64,000 nt of DNA from Psychrobacter nivimaris (GTDB taxonomy: Bacteria; Pseudomonadota; Gammaproteobacteria; Pseudomonadales; Moraxellaceae): NCBI RefSeq assembly GCF_009812035.1, contig NZ_VZIZ01000013.1, positions 132,852 to 196,851 on the forward strand, written 5' to 3'. The position numbers and the translations under genes are program-made. Shown piece by piece: positions 7,321 through 15,327 of the stretch. How positions within the stretch are numbered: position 1 is the stretch's first letter; each line of letters begins with the position of its first letter. The notes under the pieces are model-generated. The model had not been told where the DNA came from and did not search any database. It worked only from the letters and a program-made list of their open reading frames with translations.

Positions 7321-7351
7321 TTGATGAAAGCGTGTCACGATGGTACGCTTT
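7321..7351 (+). promoter_or_regulatory. Palindromic promoter element, copy 2 (cassette A)
   Basis: TTGATG (7321-7326), a 17-bp spacer, and TG-extended TACGCT (7344-7349) form a good sigma-70-type promoter. The spacer and -10 are at the same time a 25-bp palindrome AAAGCGT-N11-ACGCTTT (7327-7351). The sequence from GTTAAATA before the -35 to the end of the palindrome is nearly the same as at 8735-8779. It faces the 65-aa/282-aa gene pair. A motif like those before the repressor (TCCAAACGAACATATTC, 7383) follows. Confidence 0.65.
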
Positions 7352-7463
7352 AGTAAATAATGGTCTACAACTGTAACTATTCGTCCAAACGAACATATTC
7401 TTGTGCTATCCTCATATGTGACAAAAGAAAATATTTAGTAAAATTAACTATTTAGAGTCCATC

Positions 7464-7661
7464 ATGTATAAAAATGACAAGCAAGCAAATAAGAGTGATA
7501 AAAGCAATTCAGGTATACCTGAAAACTTTTTGCCGTCTTTTTTGTCTGAATTCAGTGACCGCTGGAAGCGCTTTGATAAAGAATTTGATGAGATGGATGA
7601 GCGAATAAAAGAGCGAAAGAAACTAAATGGCAAAGCAACAAACCACGAAATCGATTTATGA
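7464..7661 (+). CDS. Small acidic/basic helical protein, 65 aa (cassette A)
   Basis: A 65-residue charged protein (a run of alternating Asp/Glu and Lys/Arg in the second half suggests a single long helix or coiled coil). No known family. It overlaps the next gene by 35 bp in another frame, a sign of translational coupling. A small partner ahead of a larger protein is a common layout for toxin-antitoxin or defence pairs, but nothing in the sequence proves this. Confidence 0.5.
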   Translation: MYKNDKQANKSDKSNSGIPENFLPSFLSEFSDRWKRFDKEFDEMDERIKERKKLNGKATNHEIDL

Positions 7662-8475
7662 TTTTATATATCTAGATATAGATAGAATTCATTCTTATTA
7701 CGCTCAGCTTATGGATGGCGTTCCTAATCAGAAAACATCTTCTAGTCGTGAACAGAAAGATTTTACTTATAAAGTAACAGCTGGTCCTCGCGATATTTTG
7801 CATACGGAAGGTATAAAAGGAGATAGTAAAGAAGAGTCTCTTGACCAGTTGATGGATATGCACCATGTTTTACCACGAGATATGATCAACCTCCTTGATG
7901 AATACAATCTAATTTCTAAAAAACTAGCTGCCAATAATTTAGGTAGATTAGTCATGATTCAAGGATTAATCAATTTTGCGGATTTTGAAACGCTCGGTAA
8001 AAACTCCGATAATGCATTAGATGCTCATAGACAACTTAATCAGGAAGCTGGAGAAGAGTTTTCAGATGAAGAAGAGTCTAATATGAAGACCGTTTTTAAT
8101 GTCATCAATGCATACCCAATTGGCGTTCAAGCAACTATGCAAGTGAACAGTGGTACAACACAACATGCTTGGATGGCGTTAGATAAAAAATACTTAACAT
8201 CGGCTCATTTGGTGTCTGCGCTTAAACATAAAACTCTATCTTCGGAAGAGTTCGTAGTTCTAGGTATCTTAGATGCTATACCTGATAGATTCGTTAAAGA
8301 AGATGCGAAAGATTTAGAGAAGTTCAAGGGTAATCTAGTTAAAGCAAACCCTTTCTTTCATGCTCTTTTTTCAATGAGCGATGCTTACAAGGAAATTATC
8401 GGCAGGCCGGATGATTTTTATGGGATAACTCCGATCTCTATTTTCAGAGTAATGAGAGCTAAAATAGAAAATTAA
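7627..8475 (+). CDS. Accessory protein, 282 aa, DUF6414-like (cassette A)
   Basis: A soluble protein of 282 residues. The opening (YDFIYLDIDRIHSYYAQLMDG) resembles the start of proteins grouped as DUF6414, as far as I can tell from memory; these have no settled function. No nuclease, kinase or membrane motif is visible. It overlaps the 65-aa gene and ends 4 bp into the gpD remnant on the other strand. AT-rich codon use unlike the structural genes points to transfer. A role in phage exclusion is inferred from location in the variable region of the prophage. Confidence 0.65.
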   Translation: MAKQQTTKSIYDFIYLDIDRIHSYYAQLMDGVPNQKTSSSREQKDFTYKVTAGPRDILHTEGIKGDSKEESLDQLMDMHHVLPRDMINLLDEYNLISKKLAANNLGRLVMIQGLINFADFETLGKNSDNALDAHRQLNQEAGEEFSDEEESNMKTVFNVINAYPIGVQATMQVNSGTTQHAWMALDKKYLTSAHLVSALKHKTLSSEEFVVLGILDAIPDRFVKEDAKDLEKFKGNLVKANPFFHALFSMSDAYKEIIGRPDDFYGITPISIFRVMRAKIEN

Positions 8476-8683
8476 ACCCCAGCCTCACACTTAATACCAG
8501 TACTGTAATCGCCAACCGATAAACCATGACTGACCTCAACGACCATCCATTGATGCTGATCGATATATGGTCTAAAGCCTCGCACTGTCGTAGGGCTATC
8601 AGCAATAATATCAGGACGCGCTACTGCTAACGTCAAATCAAAGCTCGCCACTTGGCGGGCTTTTTTGTTTGCGCTCGCTTTTT
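8472..8683 (-). pseudogene. Diverged remnant of the 3' end of gpD
   Basis: The - strand translates to a clear relative of the last 70 residues of gpD (10182-11204): ASANKKARQVASFDLTL, then ARPDIIADSP, VRGFRPYID and STGIKCEAG, ending two residues later. It has no start and its homology stops abruptly near 8684. Changes at several residues and many silent sites indicate that it comes from a related phage rather than from a recent local duplication. It marks an old recombination junction between the two accessory cassettes. Confidence 0.85.
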
Positions 8684-8748
8684 TTAAGGATGAATTCTAT
8701 TAGATTTTGTTGAACTTAAAGCTTGAATGAACAGAAGTTAAATACTGA

Positions 8749-8779
8749 TTGATGAAAGCGTGTCATAGTGGTACGCTTT
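8749..8779 (+). promoter_or_regulatory. Palindromic promoter element, copy 3 (cassette B)
   Basis: TTGATG (8749-8754), 17 bp, TACGCT (8772-8777) with TGG before the -10. The spacer and -10 form AAAGCGT-N11-ACGCTTT (8755-8779), the same 25-bp palindrome as copies 1 and 2. It drives transcription towards the 284-aa and 147-aa genes, with a terminator-like hairpin in between. Confidence 0.65.
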
Positions 8780-8799
8780 ATTCGTTATCAATCTATTGT

Positions 8800-8832
8800 G
8801 AGCCAGTTGATACTGGCTCATTTTTTATTTTT
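8800..8832 (+). terminator. Hairpin plus T-run inside the cassette B leader
   Basis: GAGCCAG (8800-8806) pairs with CTGGCTC (8813-8819) and is followed by ATTTTTTATTTTT. It lies about 20 bp after the copy-3 promoter and 70 bp before the first cassette B gene. Placed there it would act as an attenuator, unless the gene has another promoter after it. No gene that it would otherwise terminate is present. Confidence 0.6.
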
Positions 8833-8901
8833 GCATACGACAAATAGTGACGAGTCTTACCCTTTCGCTCTTGATGCCAAGCCACATGTACAGGATAATA
8901 A

Positions 8902-9756
8902 ATGTCTACCACGGTCGAGTTTTATAAAGTAAGTTTTTTTGAAGAGCCTGAGCCAGATGAGCAGGGTAATACTATAGCAATCAGTGATTGCTTTAAAAAA
9001 TTACTTATAGGCAATCATAGCTTTCAGGACAGTTATGACCGTGATTTGTATAAGTTCCAGTCAATTGATGAAAAGTATGTATGTGGCGTTTTTAGAAAAG
9101 TAAGAACAGGCGAACCCATAAAGGTTGGAAAGGCATGTACTGATGGTTGGGATGTAGCTATGAGTGATGATGAGGGAAAATTTGAAACTAATCATCTGGT
9201 TTACATTCCTAATAAGTGTATAGTTGCTTATATTAGGAATCATCATGGCAACCATTACAAAAGACTTGAAGATTGTTTAAATAAAGCATTCGGTGTTCAG
9301 GTTGAACTTTCACCCTTATTGACAAAGGGCACTTTGGAAACGCTTTTAAGTAATAAATCTGTCACAAAGCTACAAGCAAATATTCCGGTGAAACCTGACC
9401 TGATACCTGAGTATGGAGATAACTGGAGCACAGAAGCTATACAGGCACTGAGTAAGTCTGGAGCAGACACAGTAAGAATCGAAACTAATATCAATCTAAG
9501 AACTAGGATGCCAGGATCTATCAGTAATCCCCTGCTTGCTATACGTAATTTTTTAAATCTTGGGGCTACATCTGCCAAAGTAGAAGTGATAAACATAGAC
9601 GGTGAGAAAGATTGGATAGACCTAATTGCAGATAAAATTGAGTACACTTTTAAGGACTACAAATATTCAAAAGAAACATTGCCCGATAAGAGTGTGTACG
9701 AAAAAATAATTAAAGCATATTTGGATAGACTCGATGAGATTAATGAAGCGTATTAA
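8902..9756 (+). CDS. Accessory protein, 284 aa (cassette B)
   Basis: A soluble 284-residue protein beginning STTVEFYKVSFFEEP. It has no signal peptide, no membrane segment and no motif that I can name; the C-terminal part alternates strands and helices. It overlaps the following membrane-protein gene by 23 bp, so the two are translationally coupled. A cytosolic protein coupled to a small multi-pass membrane protein is a layout found in several abortive-infection systems. The AT-rich composition differs from the structural genes. Function unknown; defence is inference. Confidence 0.65.
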   Translation: MSTTVEFYKVSFFEEPEPDEQGNTIAISDCFKKLLIGNHSFQDSYDRDLYKFQSIDEKYVCGVFRKVRTGEPIKVGKACTDGWDVAMSDDEGKFETNHLVYIPNKCIVAYIRNHHGNHYKRLEDCLNKAFGVQVELSPLLTKGTLETLLSNKSVTKLQANIPVKPDLIPEYGDNWSTEAIQALSKSGADTVRIETNINLRTRMPGSISNPLLAIRNFLNLGATSAKVEVINIDGEKDWIDLIADKIEYTFKDYKYSKETLPDKSVYEKIIKAYLDRLDEINEAY

Positions 9757-10177
9757 ACCTTATAGTTGGCTGCTTTATGGTGCAGTAGCTGGGGGGCTCA
9801 TATGCTATTTTTTAAGAGGTTTTTTTTTCGCTCAAGAGGCTGATTTTATCAAGGATATATTCAAGGTTTTGATACCTTTGTACGGTATCTTGTTAGGTTT
9901 TTTGCTTACGCTTATTGCAATAGTTGTGAGCTTAGTCGGAACTAAGCTAGTTTCCAATCTGATAAAAACAAGTCACTATAATAACTTGTTGAGTAACAGC
10001 AAAATTTTAGCTTTGCTTTACTTTTTTACTTTGATTATTGCTGTAGTAGGATTATTTGTTCAAAAATATCAAATTCCTGTATTCATCCTAGTTATTTTTT
10101 TATCAATAATGATTATAGTTTATTCATTGCGTACTGCTTATAAGTTTTTCCAAATATTTCATAATGTTGGGCGTTAA
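9734..10177 (+). CDS. Small membrane protein, 147 aa, about four TM segments (cassette B)
   Basis: Hydrophobic segments near residues 10-28, 41-67, 87-108 and 112-135, giving about four transmembrane helices with short loops. No known family. The ATG lies inside the end of the 284-aa gene, and the stop is 4 bp from the end of gpD, which converges. Possible roles are a pore or membrane effector triggered by the 284-aa protein, or an anchor for it; both are guesses from architecture. Confidence 0.6.
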   Translation: MRLMKRIKPYSWLLYGAVAGGLICYFLRGFFFAQEADFIKDIFKVLIPLYGILLGFLLTLIAIVVSLVGTKLVSNLIKTSHYNNLLSNSKILALLYFFTLIIAVVGLFVQKYQIPVFILVIFLSIMIIVYSLRTAYKFFQIFHNVGR

Positions 10178-10181
10178 GTAG

Positions 10182-11204
10182 CTAAACTGTTTCGGTTAAA
10201 CCCGCCTCGCACTTAATGCCAGTACTATAACCACTGCCTGATAGGTCATGTGTCACTTCTACGACTGTCCATTGATGCTCATCGATATATGGTCTAAAGC
10301 CTCGCACCGTCGCAGGGCTGTCAGCAATAATATCAGGGCGTGCCATCGCTAACGTCAAATCAAAGTTCGCCACTTGGCGGGCTTTTTTGTTGGCACTCGC
10401 TTTTGCCTTGGATACCGCCTCATTTTTTGACTTGGCCGGTTTAGTCAGTACATGAGATTTGTCATTGGGTAGGGCATCTAGTGGTTTGGATTTACCATCC
10501 TTAACGCTGATATGCTTAGTCTTACCAGTCTTATCATCATGATAGCTCGATGTCGTCTCGTCATAGTCGCTGGTACGATCGGCGCGACTATAACGATGAC
10601 TGTCCCCAGACTGACGAGTGATAGTGACTGCTCCCAATGCCGCCCCTGAAGGTGATCTTGCATTGGCAATCGGTTTAATAATCAGCCGTCCCGCCTTAAT
10701 CGTACACATCAAATCATGGTCATCACAAAGCCTGGTCAATAGATTGATATCACTCTCACGGTGCTGATCGATATGATCGATCATTATTGCTGACACTGCA
10801 TTATCAATGGCCAATATCAAGTCATGACGTTTGGCCACACTCAAAGCTATTTCACCAAGCTTGTGCTGATGATAGCTGTCACTGCGTTTTACTTTCAGAG
10901 ATGATTTAAAGTCAGCGGACTTGGCGCGGATCTGCAGCTGGTCAGGTGTGCCACTGTGCTCGGCTTGATCAATGGTAAATGTGCCTTTGTCTATCATATC
11001 GCCAGTATCAGGCATCGCGAGCCATAGCCTTATCTTATTACCATTGGTAGGTAAGGGCAGCGCCGCGTCATGATCAGATAGTGTGAGTGATAATTCATCT
11101 GCTTCAGTACCCCGCTTGTCTGTCATTGAGAGACTAATCAGACGCTTCTCAACCTGCGCTGTGCGATCAATGCCTTCGATTGTCAGCTTGAATAATTTTC
11201 TCAT
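10182..11204 (-). CDS. D: Late control protein gpD (tail hub)
   Basis: About 340 residues, matching P2 gpD in length and place (U-D at the end of the tail operon). In P2-like phages it forms the tail hub related to T4 gp27. The opening (FKLTIEGIDRTAQVEKRLISLSMT) and the central Lys-rich, His-containing segment are typical. The start overlaps the stop of gpU by 4 bp. Its 3' end recurs as a diverged remnant at 8472-8683, beside another cassette. Confidence 0.85.
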   Translation of the reverse strand: MRKLFKLTIEGIDRTAQVEKRLISLSMTDKRGTEADELSLTLSDHDAALPLPTNGNKIRLWLAMPDTGDMIDKGTFTIDQAEHSGTPDQLQIRAKSADFKSSLKVKRSDSYHQHKLGEIALSVAKRHDLILAIDNAVSAIMIDHIDQHRESDINLLTRLCDDHDLMCTIKAGRLIIKPIANARSPSGAALGAVTITRQSGDSHRYSRADRTSDYDETTSSYHDDKTGKTKHISVKDGKSKPLDALPNDKSHVLTKPAKSKNEAVSKAKASANKKARQVANFDLTLAMARPDIIADSPATVRGFRPYIDEHQWTVVEVTHDLSGSGYSTGIKCEAGLTETV

Positions 11205-11626
11205 ACGTCAGCTCGATCCTGGTCTAAGATGGCCACTTGCTCACGCTCGCTATCATCTGCCAGCTTGAGTGCTAAGCTAAAACTAATTTTGCGAGCAGTA
11301 CCATCTGATAATAAGTGTGATTGAGTCTCACTGATGTCAGTGATATAGCACATGCCATAGTAGTAACCATTGCCATTCATGAGCGCGTAGGTTTTACCAG
11401 TCGCCGCCATATCTCGTAATTCATCTAATGAGACGATGCCCTTCGTGATCTCTGGATAGAGCGTACCTGATAGCGATATGTCGTCGTTATCTTGGCCGAT
11501 ATACTGCATATGCGGTCTGGTACCGACAGCGTTGCCGGTACCAAAACGATAGCCTGATTTGCGCGATATCTCATCAAATGCCGCGCTGGTGGTCTCAAAT
11601 ACAAACAATCCTAAACTGGCTAACAT
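11201..11626 (-). CDS. U: Tail terminator-type protein gpU
   Basis: A 141-residue protein in the P2 order T-U-D. The start (MLASLGLFVFETTSAAF) and the GTRPHMQYIGQDNDDISLSGTLYPE region match the gpU family, which in P2 completes the tail. It overlaps gpD by 4 bp and lies 20 bp after gpT. Confidence 0.85.
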   Translation of the reverse strand: MLASLGLFVFETTSAAFDEISRKSGYRFGTGNAVGTRPHMQYIGQDNDDISLSGTLYPEITKGIVSLDELRDMAATGKTYALMNGNGYYYGMCYITDISETQSHLLSDGTARKISFSLALKLADDSEREQVAILDQDRADV

Positions 11627-11646
11627 AAAATAATCCTTATATGCCC

Positions 11647-14139
11647 TTAATCAATATCAGATAAGCGGCTACGCTCACGTGCCATTTGATTGCGTTGCTC
11701 ACCAGCCAATACGCGCTGGACTTCACGCGCTACGGCTTGCGGATCGGTTGCACCATGAATGTTTATAGTGATATTGCCACTGCTCATACCGCCCATCATC
11801 GCCATACTAGACTGACCGCGAGGTGGCAAGATAGATTTTCGGCTGTCGATACTGATCGGTGCATAATCATTGATTTGGCCAGCGATAGATTTGGTTGCAC
11901 TGACGGGAATACCAGCATTGGATAATATGCCACGTCCTAAGCCTTGCATCATATAACCGCCATAGCTGTCAAAGACTCGGCTAGGGCTGTGAATGTCCAT
12001 CCCTTTTGAACCCGTAAATGCACCCTTGATACGTCCAACGATATTGCTGATTGAATTGATAACCGCTTGCGCCCTGCCTAAGATGCCGTTTTTTAGTCCT
12101 TCGAGCATATTGGCGCCGTACTGCCTAAAAGTAGCTCCTAATCCAGCCAAGTAACCCCAAACGGCAGCAAATGCGGTCATGAATGACGCGACTGGATTGA
12201 AATTAGATATGAAGGATCTAAGTGCCTGAATACCCATATTAAATATGGCTTTGATACGTTCCCAAAGCGCCGCAAACATCGGCCCTAGTGTGTCCCAGTT
12301 CTTATAAATGGTAAAAGCCAGTACTGCTAATGCTAGGCACAGTGCCAAAATAGGGTTGGCCATTAGCGTGAGCGTCAATGCTCTGACAGCACCACCAATC
12401 ATACCGAATGCTTTGGCCAACAACCCCAACGGTGTCAGTGTCGTTGGTAGCCCCATCGTGATCAGTGATGCACGTAGTAGTGCCATAGGTCCTAAGATGG
12501 TTAGCATGATTGCGCCCAGACCACCAATGACGACTGCACCAATGGCTAACGTGGCGAACATTGTCCCTAGTACTGACATTAGCTGTGGATGAGCATTGGC
12601 GAACGCGGTCAAACGTTGGGTCATCGCCGTAATAGACTGAATGAACTCACGTAGCGCACCGCCGTTGGCATCAAAAATAGAGGTTCTAAGGGCATCAATG
12701 GCCGACGTCATCGCTTTGTAGTCACCTGTTGTATTGTCGCCCATCGTTTTTGACAATCCAGCGGCTTCTCCTTGAGCGTTTTGCAAGTCAGTGATTAATG
12801 TTTGTAACTTGCCATTGCCAGCTTCAGCAACCAAGACAGCTAAAGCGCCACCGGCTTCTTCTCCCGCAATGCCTTTGAACAATTCTGATTGTTCTGCATT
12901 ACCCAAATTTTTACTTTTATCGTGAATCTCTTTTAATATATCTGGCATTTGGCGCAAGTTGCCATTTGCATCGGAGGTCTTGATACCTAGTCTATCAAGT
13001 GCCTCAATCGTCGCTTTTGGGCCTGCTGCCATTCTAGACATAATAGCCCGCATCGCTGTACCGGCCATACTCGCCTGGATACCTGCATCGCCCAACTTAC
13101 CAGCCATTGCTGCTGATTGCTCTAATGACACACCTAGTAGTGCGGCGCCTGGCGCGGCATACTTCATGGTTTCGCCAAGCATTTCAATATTTGTGTTTGA
13201 ACGGGTAAAAGTACCTGCTAATACATCACCAAGCTTACTCATCTTAGAAGGGTCGATCTTCATGCCTGAGAGAATATTTGACGCGATATCAGCTGTTCGG
13301 TCTAACTCCATGCCACCAGCTAAAGCAAGATCAAGCATCCCCGGCATAGCAGCTTTTACAGATTCAGGGGTAAAACCAGCCATCGCTAAGAACGTCTGTC
13401 CAGCCGCGGCATCGGCTGATGTAAAGCTGGTAGACGCTCCTAGCTCTTTGGCTTGTGCAACCAGTGCTTGATACTGTGGACTGTTTTTATCTAGACGGGT
13501 GACCGCCTGAACTTTACTCAAGTTCTGTTCCAACTCAATACCGGGCTGAATGAACCGTGCACCGGCATAGGTTGCTGCTGCACCGCCTACGGCCAGTCCC
13601 ACAGCCTTATTACGCATATCACCCATTTGCTGTGATTGACGTTCAAGCTGTCGAACCTCGCTCATTCGCCGGCGCTGCTCTGCCAGCTGTTGATTGGTGC
13701 GCTCGATATTACGCGCAAGATCACGCTCATGATCAGATAGATTATTGGTGCTAATACCTGCATCTGATAAACGACCGCGTAACTGCTGTAAATGCTGCCG
13801 TTGACTATCAAGGCGAGTATTCAAACGATGAGACTCACGCCCTGCAGCCTCGAATTGGCGTACCAAGGCTGCGCTAGGATTGGCCGTATCGCGCATTTGC
13901 TGCTCTAACTGCTGTAGTCGGGCACGGCTACGCACAGCAGCCTCTGAGGTATCAGCTAGCGCTTGTTTTTGTTGTCTGAAGCTATTAATCAAGCCTTGCT
14001 GTGACTGAAGTTTACGCGCTGCTTGTGCTGTCTCACCAAACTGACGACCTAAGCGATCGGCTTGGCTACTGAGTGAGCGCATGGGTGCAGTCATGCGGTC
14101 GATAAGTTCTATCTGTGCTCGAAAGCTTAGGTCTGCCAT
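11647..14139 (-). CDS. T: Tail tape measure protein gpT
   Basis: An 830-residue protein. The N-terminal 170 residues are helical coiled coil rich in Gln/Arg/Leu (SQADRLGRQFGETAQAARKL). The middle is the phage tail tape measure domain (YQALVAQAKELGASTSFTSADAAAGQTF with conserved GF). Three to four hydrophobic segments follow around residues 520-610, and the tail has SPSRVFDSYG. It sets tail length and passes into the host envelope at injection. It follows E/E', as in P2. Confidence 0.9.
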   Translation of the reverse strand: MADLSFRAQIELIDRMTAPMRSLSSQADRLGRQFGETAQAARKLQSQQGLINSFRQQKQALADTSEAAVRSRARLQQLEQQMRDTANPSAALVRQFEAAGRESHRLNTRLDSQRQHLQQLRGRLSDAGISTNNLSDHERDLARNIERTNQQLAEQRRRMSEVRQLERQSQQMGDMRNKAVGLAVGGAAATYAGARFIQPGIELEQNLSKVQAVTRLDKNSPQYQALVAQAKELGASTSFTSADAAAGQTFLAMAGFTPESVKAAMPGMLDLALAGGMELDRTADIASNILSGMKIDPSKMSKLGDVLAGTFTRSNTNIEMLGETMKYAAPGAALLGVSLEQSAAMAGKLGDAGIQASMAGTAMRAIMSRMAAGPKATIEALDRLGIKTSDANGNLRQMPDILKEIHDKSKNLGNAEQSELFKGIAGEEAGGALAVLVAEAGNGKLQTLITDLQNAQGEAAGLSKTMGDNTTGDYKAMTSAIDALRTSIFDANGGALREFIQSITAMTQRLTAFANAHPQLMSVLGTMFATLAIGAVVIGGLGAIMLTILGPMALLRASLITMGLPTTLTPLGLLAKAFGMIGGAVRALTLTLMANPILALCLALAVLAFTIYKNWDTLGPMFAALWERIKAIFNMGIQALRSFISNFNPVASFMTAFAAVWGYLAGLGATFRQYGANMLEGLKNGILGRAQAVINSISNIVGRIKGAFTGSKGMDIHSPSRVFDSYGGYMMQGLGRGILSNAGIPVSATKSIAGQINDYAPISIDSRKSILPPRGQSSMAMMGGMSSGNITINIHGATDPQAVAREVQRVLAGEQRNQMARERSRLSDID

Positions 14140-14218
14140 GTATTTGCGCCCACTTTATTGTTGATATCAATGATGCTGATGTTGTCTTGGTTCCCTCATT
14201 GGTGAAGGAACCAAGCTA

Positions 14219-14335
14219 TCATTCATCAGGGTTATTACGGATACGCGCTCGTTCACGCCAATCAGCAAGCTCTTCGATCGTCATGTGATACATCGCGTCT
14301 GGTGTCCAGCCGAACACCAAGGCGATGTCTGCCAT
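14219..14335 (-). CDS. E': gpE' (GpE-family), second frame of E+E'
   Basis: A 38-codon frame (MADIALVFGWTPDAMYHMT and a Trp-Arg-Glu helix), the P2 GpE'-type sequence. In P2 it is made only as a C-terminal extension of gpE by a -1 frameshift. Here the -1 frame relative to gpE is open all the way from the T7 run at 14404-14410 through this ATG to the TGA at 14219. The E+E' fusion can therefore form as in P2 and would be a tape-measure chaperone. Confidence 0.8.
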   Translation of the reverse strand: MADIALVFGWTPDAMYHMTIEELADWRERARIRNNPDE

Positions 14336-14343
14336 GCAGTCTT

Positions 14344-14679
14344 CTACGCGGTTGGGATAGCTGCGGTTTCGGTTTCGGCTTGCAACTGATGTTTCGCTTT
14401 GGTAAAAAAACCTGCAATAGTTAACCCCACATCCATCAAATCAGCGGCATCCATGTTTTTGACTTCATGCTCATGGATGACTGGATTACTGATACGAGGG
14501 AGTACTACGGCTAGGGCATCGACTTTGGCCATTGAAATATCAATCAGTGATTGGCCACGCAAGTCACCACCCATCGGACGACGCAGGGTAAATTCTTTAA
14601 TCTCTTTTTGCTTGTCGCCAGTACCGCGAATGATAGGGTAGTCAAGTTCGATCGTTGGCATTTCTACGTTGTTACTCAT
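14344..14679 (-). CDS. E: Tail protein gpE
   Basis: A 111-residue protein of the P2 gpE family (YPIIRGTGDKQKEIKEFTLRR, then a helical region with DLMDVGLTIAGFF). It is the tail assembly chaperone that, with its frameshifted form, guides the tape measure. It lies 83 bp after FII. The frameshift run occurs at codons AGFF, about 20 codons before the stop, leaving a short gpE-specific tail. Confidence 0.85.
   Translation of the reverse strand: MSNNVEMPTIELDYPIIRGTGDKQKEIKEFTLRRPMGGDLRGQSLIDISMAKVDALAVVLPRISNPVIHEHEVKNMDAADLMDVGLTIAGFFTKAKHQLQAETETAAIPTA
14404..14410 (-). other. Probable -1 frameshift site of E/E'
   Basis: A run of seven T on the coding strand (GGT TTT TTT ACC). Slipping back by one enters the frame that continues without a stop into gpE' at 14335. 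It is equivalent in position and nature to the T6G slip site of P2 E+E'. Confidence 0.75.
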
Positions 14680-14761
14680 GGTGTATCCTTAATCAGTAAT
14701 TTTTAGTCGATGTTTTAATCAAATAGGTGTCTGGTTTGGCCACTTAATTTGTATGATCAAT

Positions 14762-15289
14762 TTAGACGGTGGCAAACATTCCCATGGCTTCACGGATCTC
14801 TTTTAGTCGGTCTTCGCCATTGACGATACACTTCATGGCCATGGCATCAATTTCAATGATATCTTCACCGTCTACGACCAGCTTGTAATACGCCAGTGCA
14901 TACTTGAACGACTCTTCTGTGTCGTCGCCTAGCTTGGCGCTACCAGGGTCGATCTCTTCTAAGCGACCACGGCAGTAGATATCGACAGCTGACACACTGC
15001 AGTCATCATCACGCTGATAAGCACCTGAATAAGACAAGACGACCTTATCAATACCAGCACGCGCAAAGTCGCGGTACAAATCTGCTTCGTGGCCACCGCA
15101 TTTGATGGTCATCTCCATCGCTTCTTGGCCCAAATCTACCTTGACCGGCATATCCATACCACCAGCGCGATACTCTTCGAGCACGCGAGTCAGTTTGGGC
15201 AGCTCAATCTCTGGGATCTGACCTTGATAGCGCTTTTGGTTACCAAGGCCTTTGTAAGCCATGAAGTTCTTTAATTTACGAGGTAACAT
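14762..15289 (-). CDS. FII: Tail tube protein gpFII
   Basis: A 175-residue protein starting MLPRKLKNFMAYKGLG, the typical gpFII opening, with the LPKLTR segment and a GGMDMPVKVDLG stretch. It forms the inner tube of the contractile tail. The start is well supported by AAGGAA before the ATG. It follows the second half of the sheath gene by 38 bp, so the P2 pair FI-FII is kept in order. Confidence 0.9.
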   Translation of the reverse strand: MLPRKLKNFMAYKGLGNQKRYQGQIPEIELPKLTRVLEEYRAGGMDMPVKVDLGQEAMEMTIKCGGHEADLYRDFARAGIDKVVLSYSGAYQRDDDCSVSAVDIYCRGRLEEIDPGSAKLGDDTEESFKYALAYYKLVVDGEDIIEIDAMAMKCIVNGEDRLKEIREAMGMFATV

Positions 15290-15327
15290 AGGGGTTCCTT
15301 TTTAGTAATAGGGTCGTCAGGTGGCTA

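Noticed and set aside
12959-13471. 170-codon frame opposite the tape measure gene
   Set aside because: It is antisense to a well-supported gene; its Ala/Ser/Pro/Ile-rich composition is what the complement of such codons gives.
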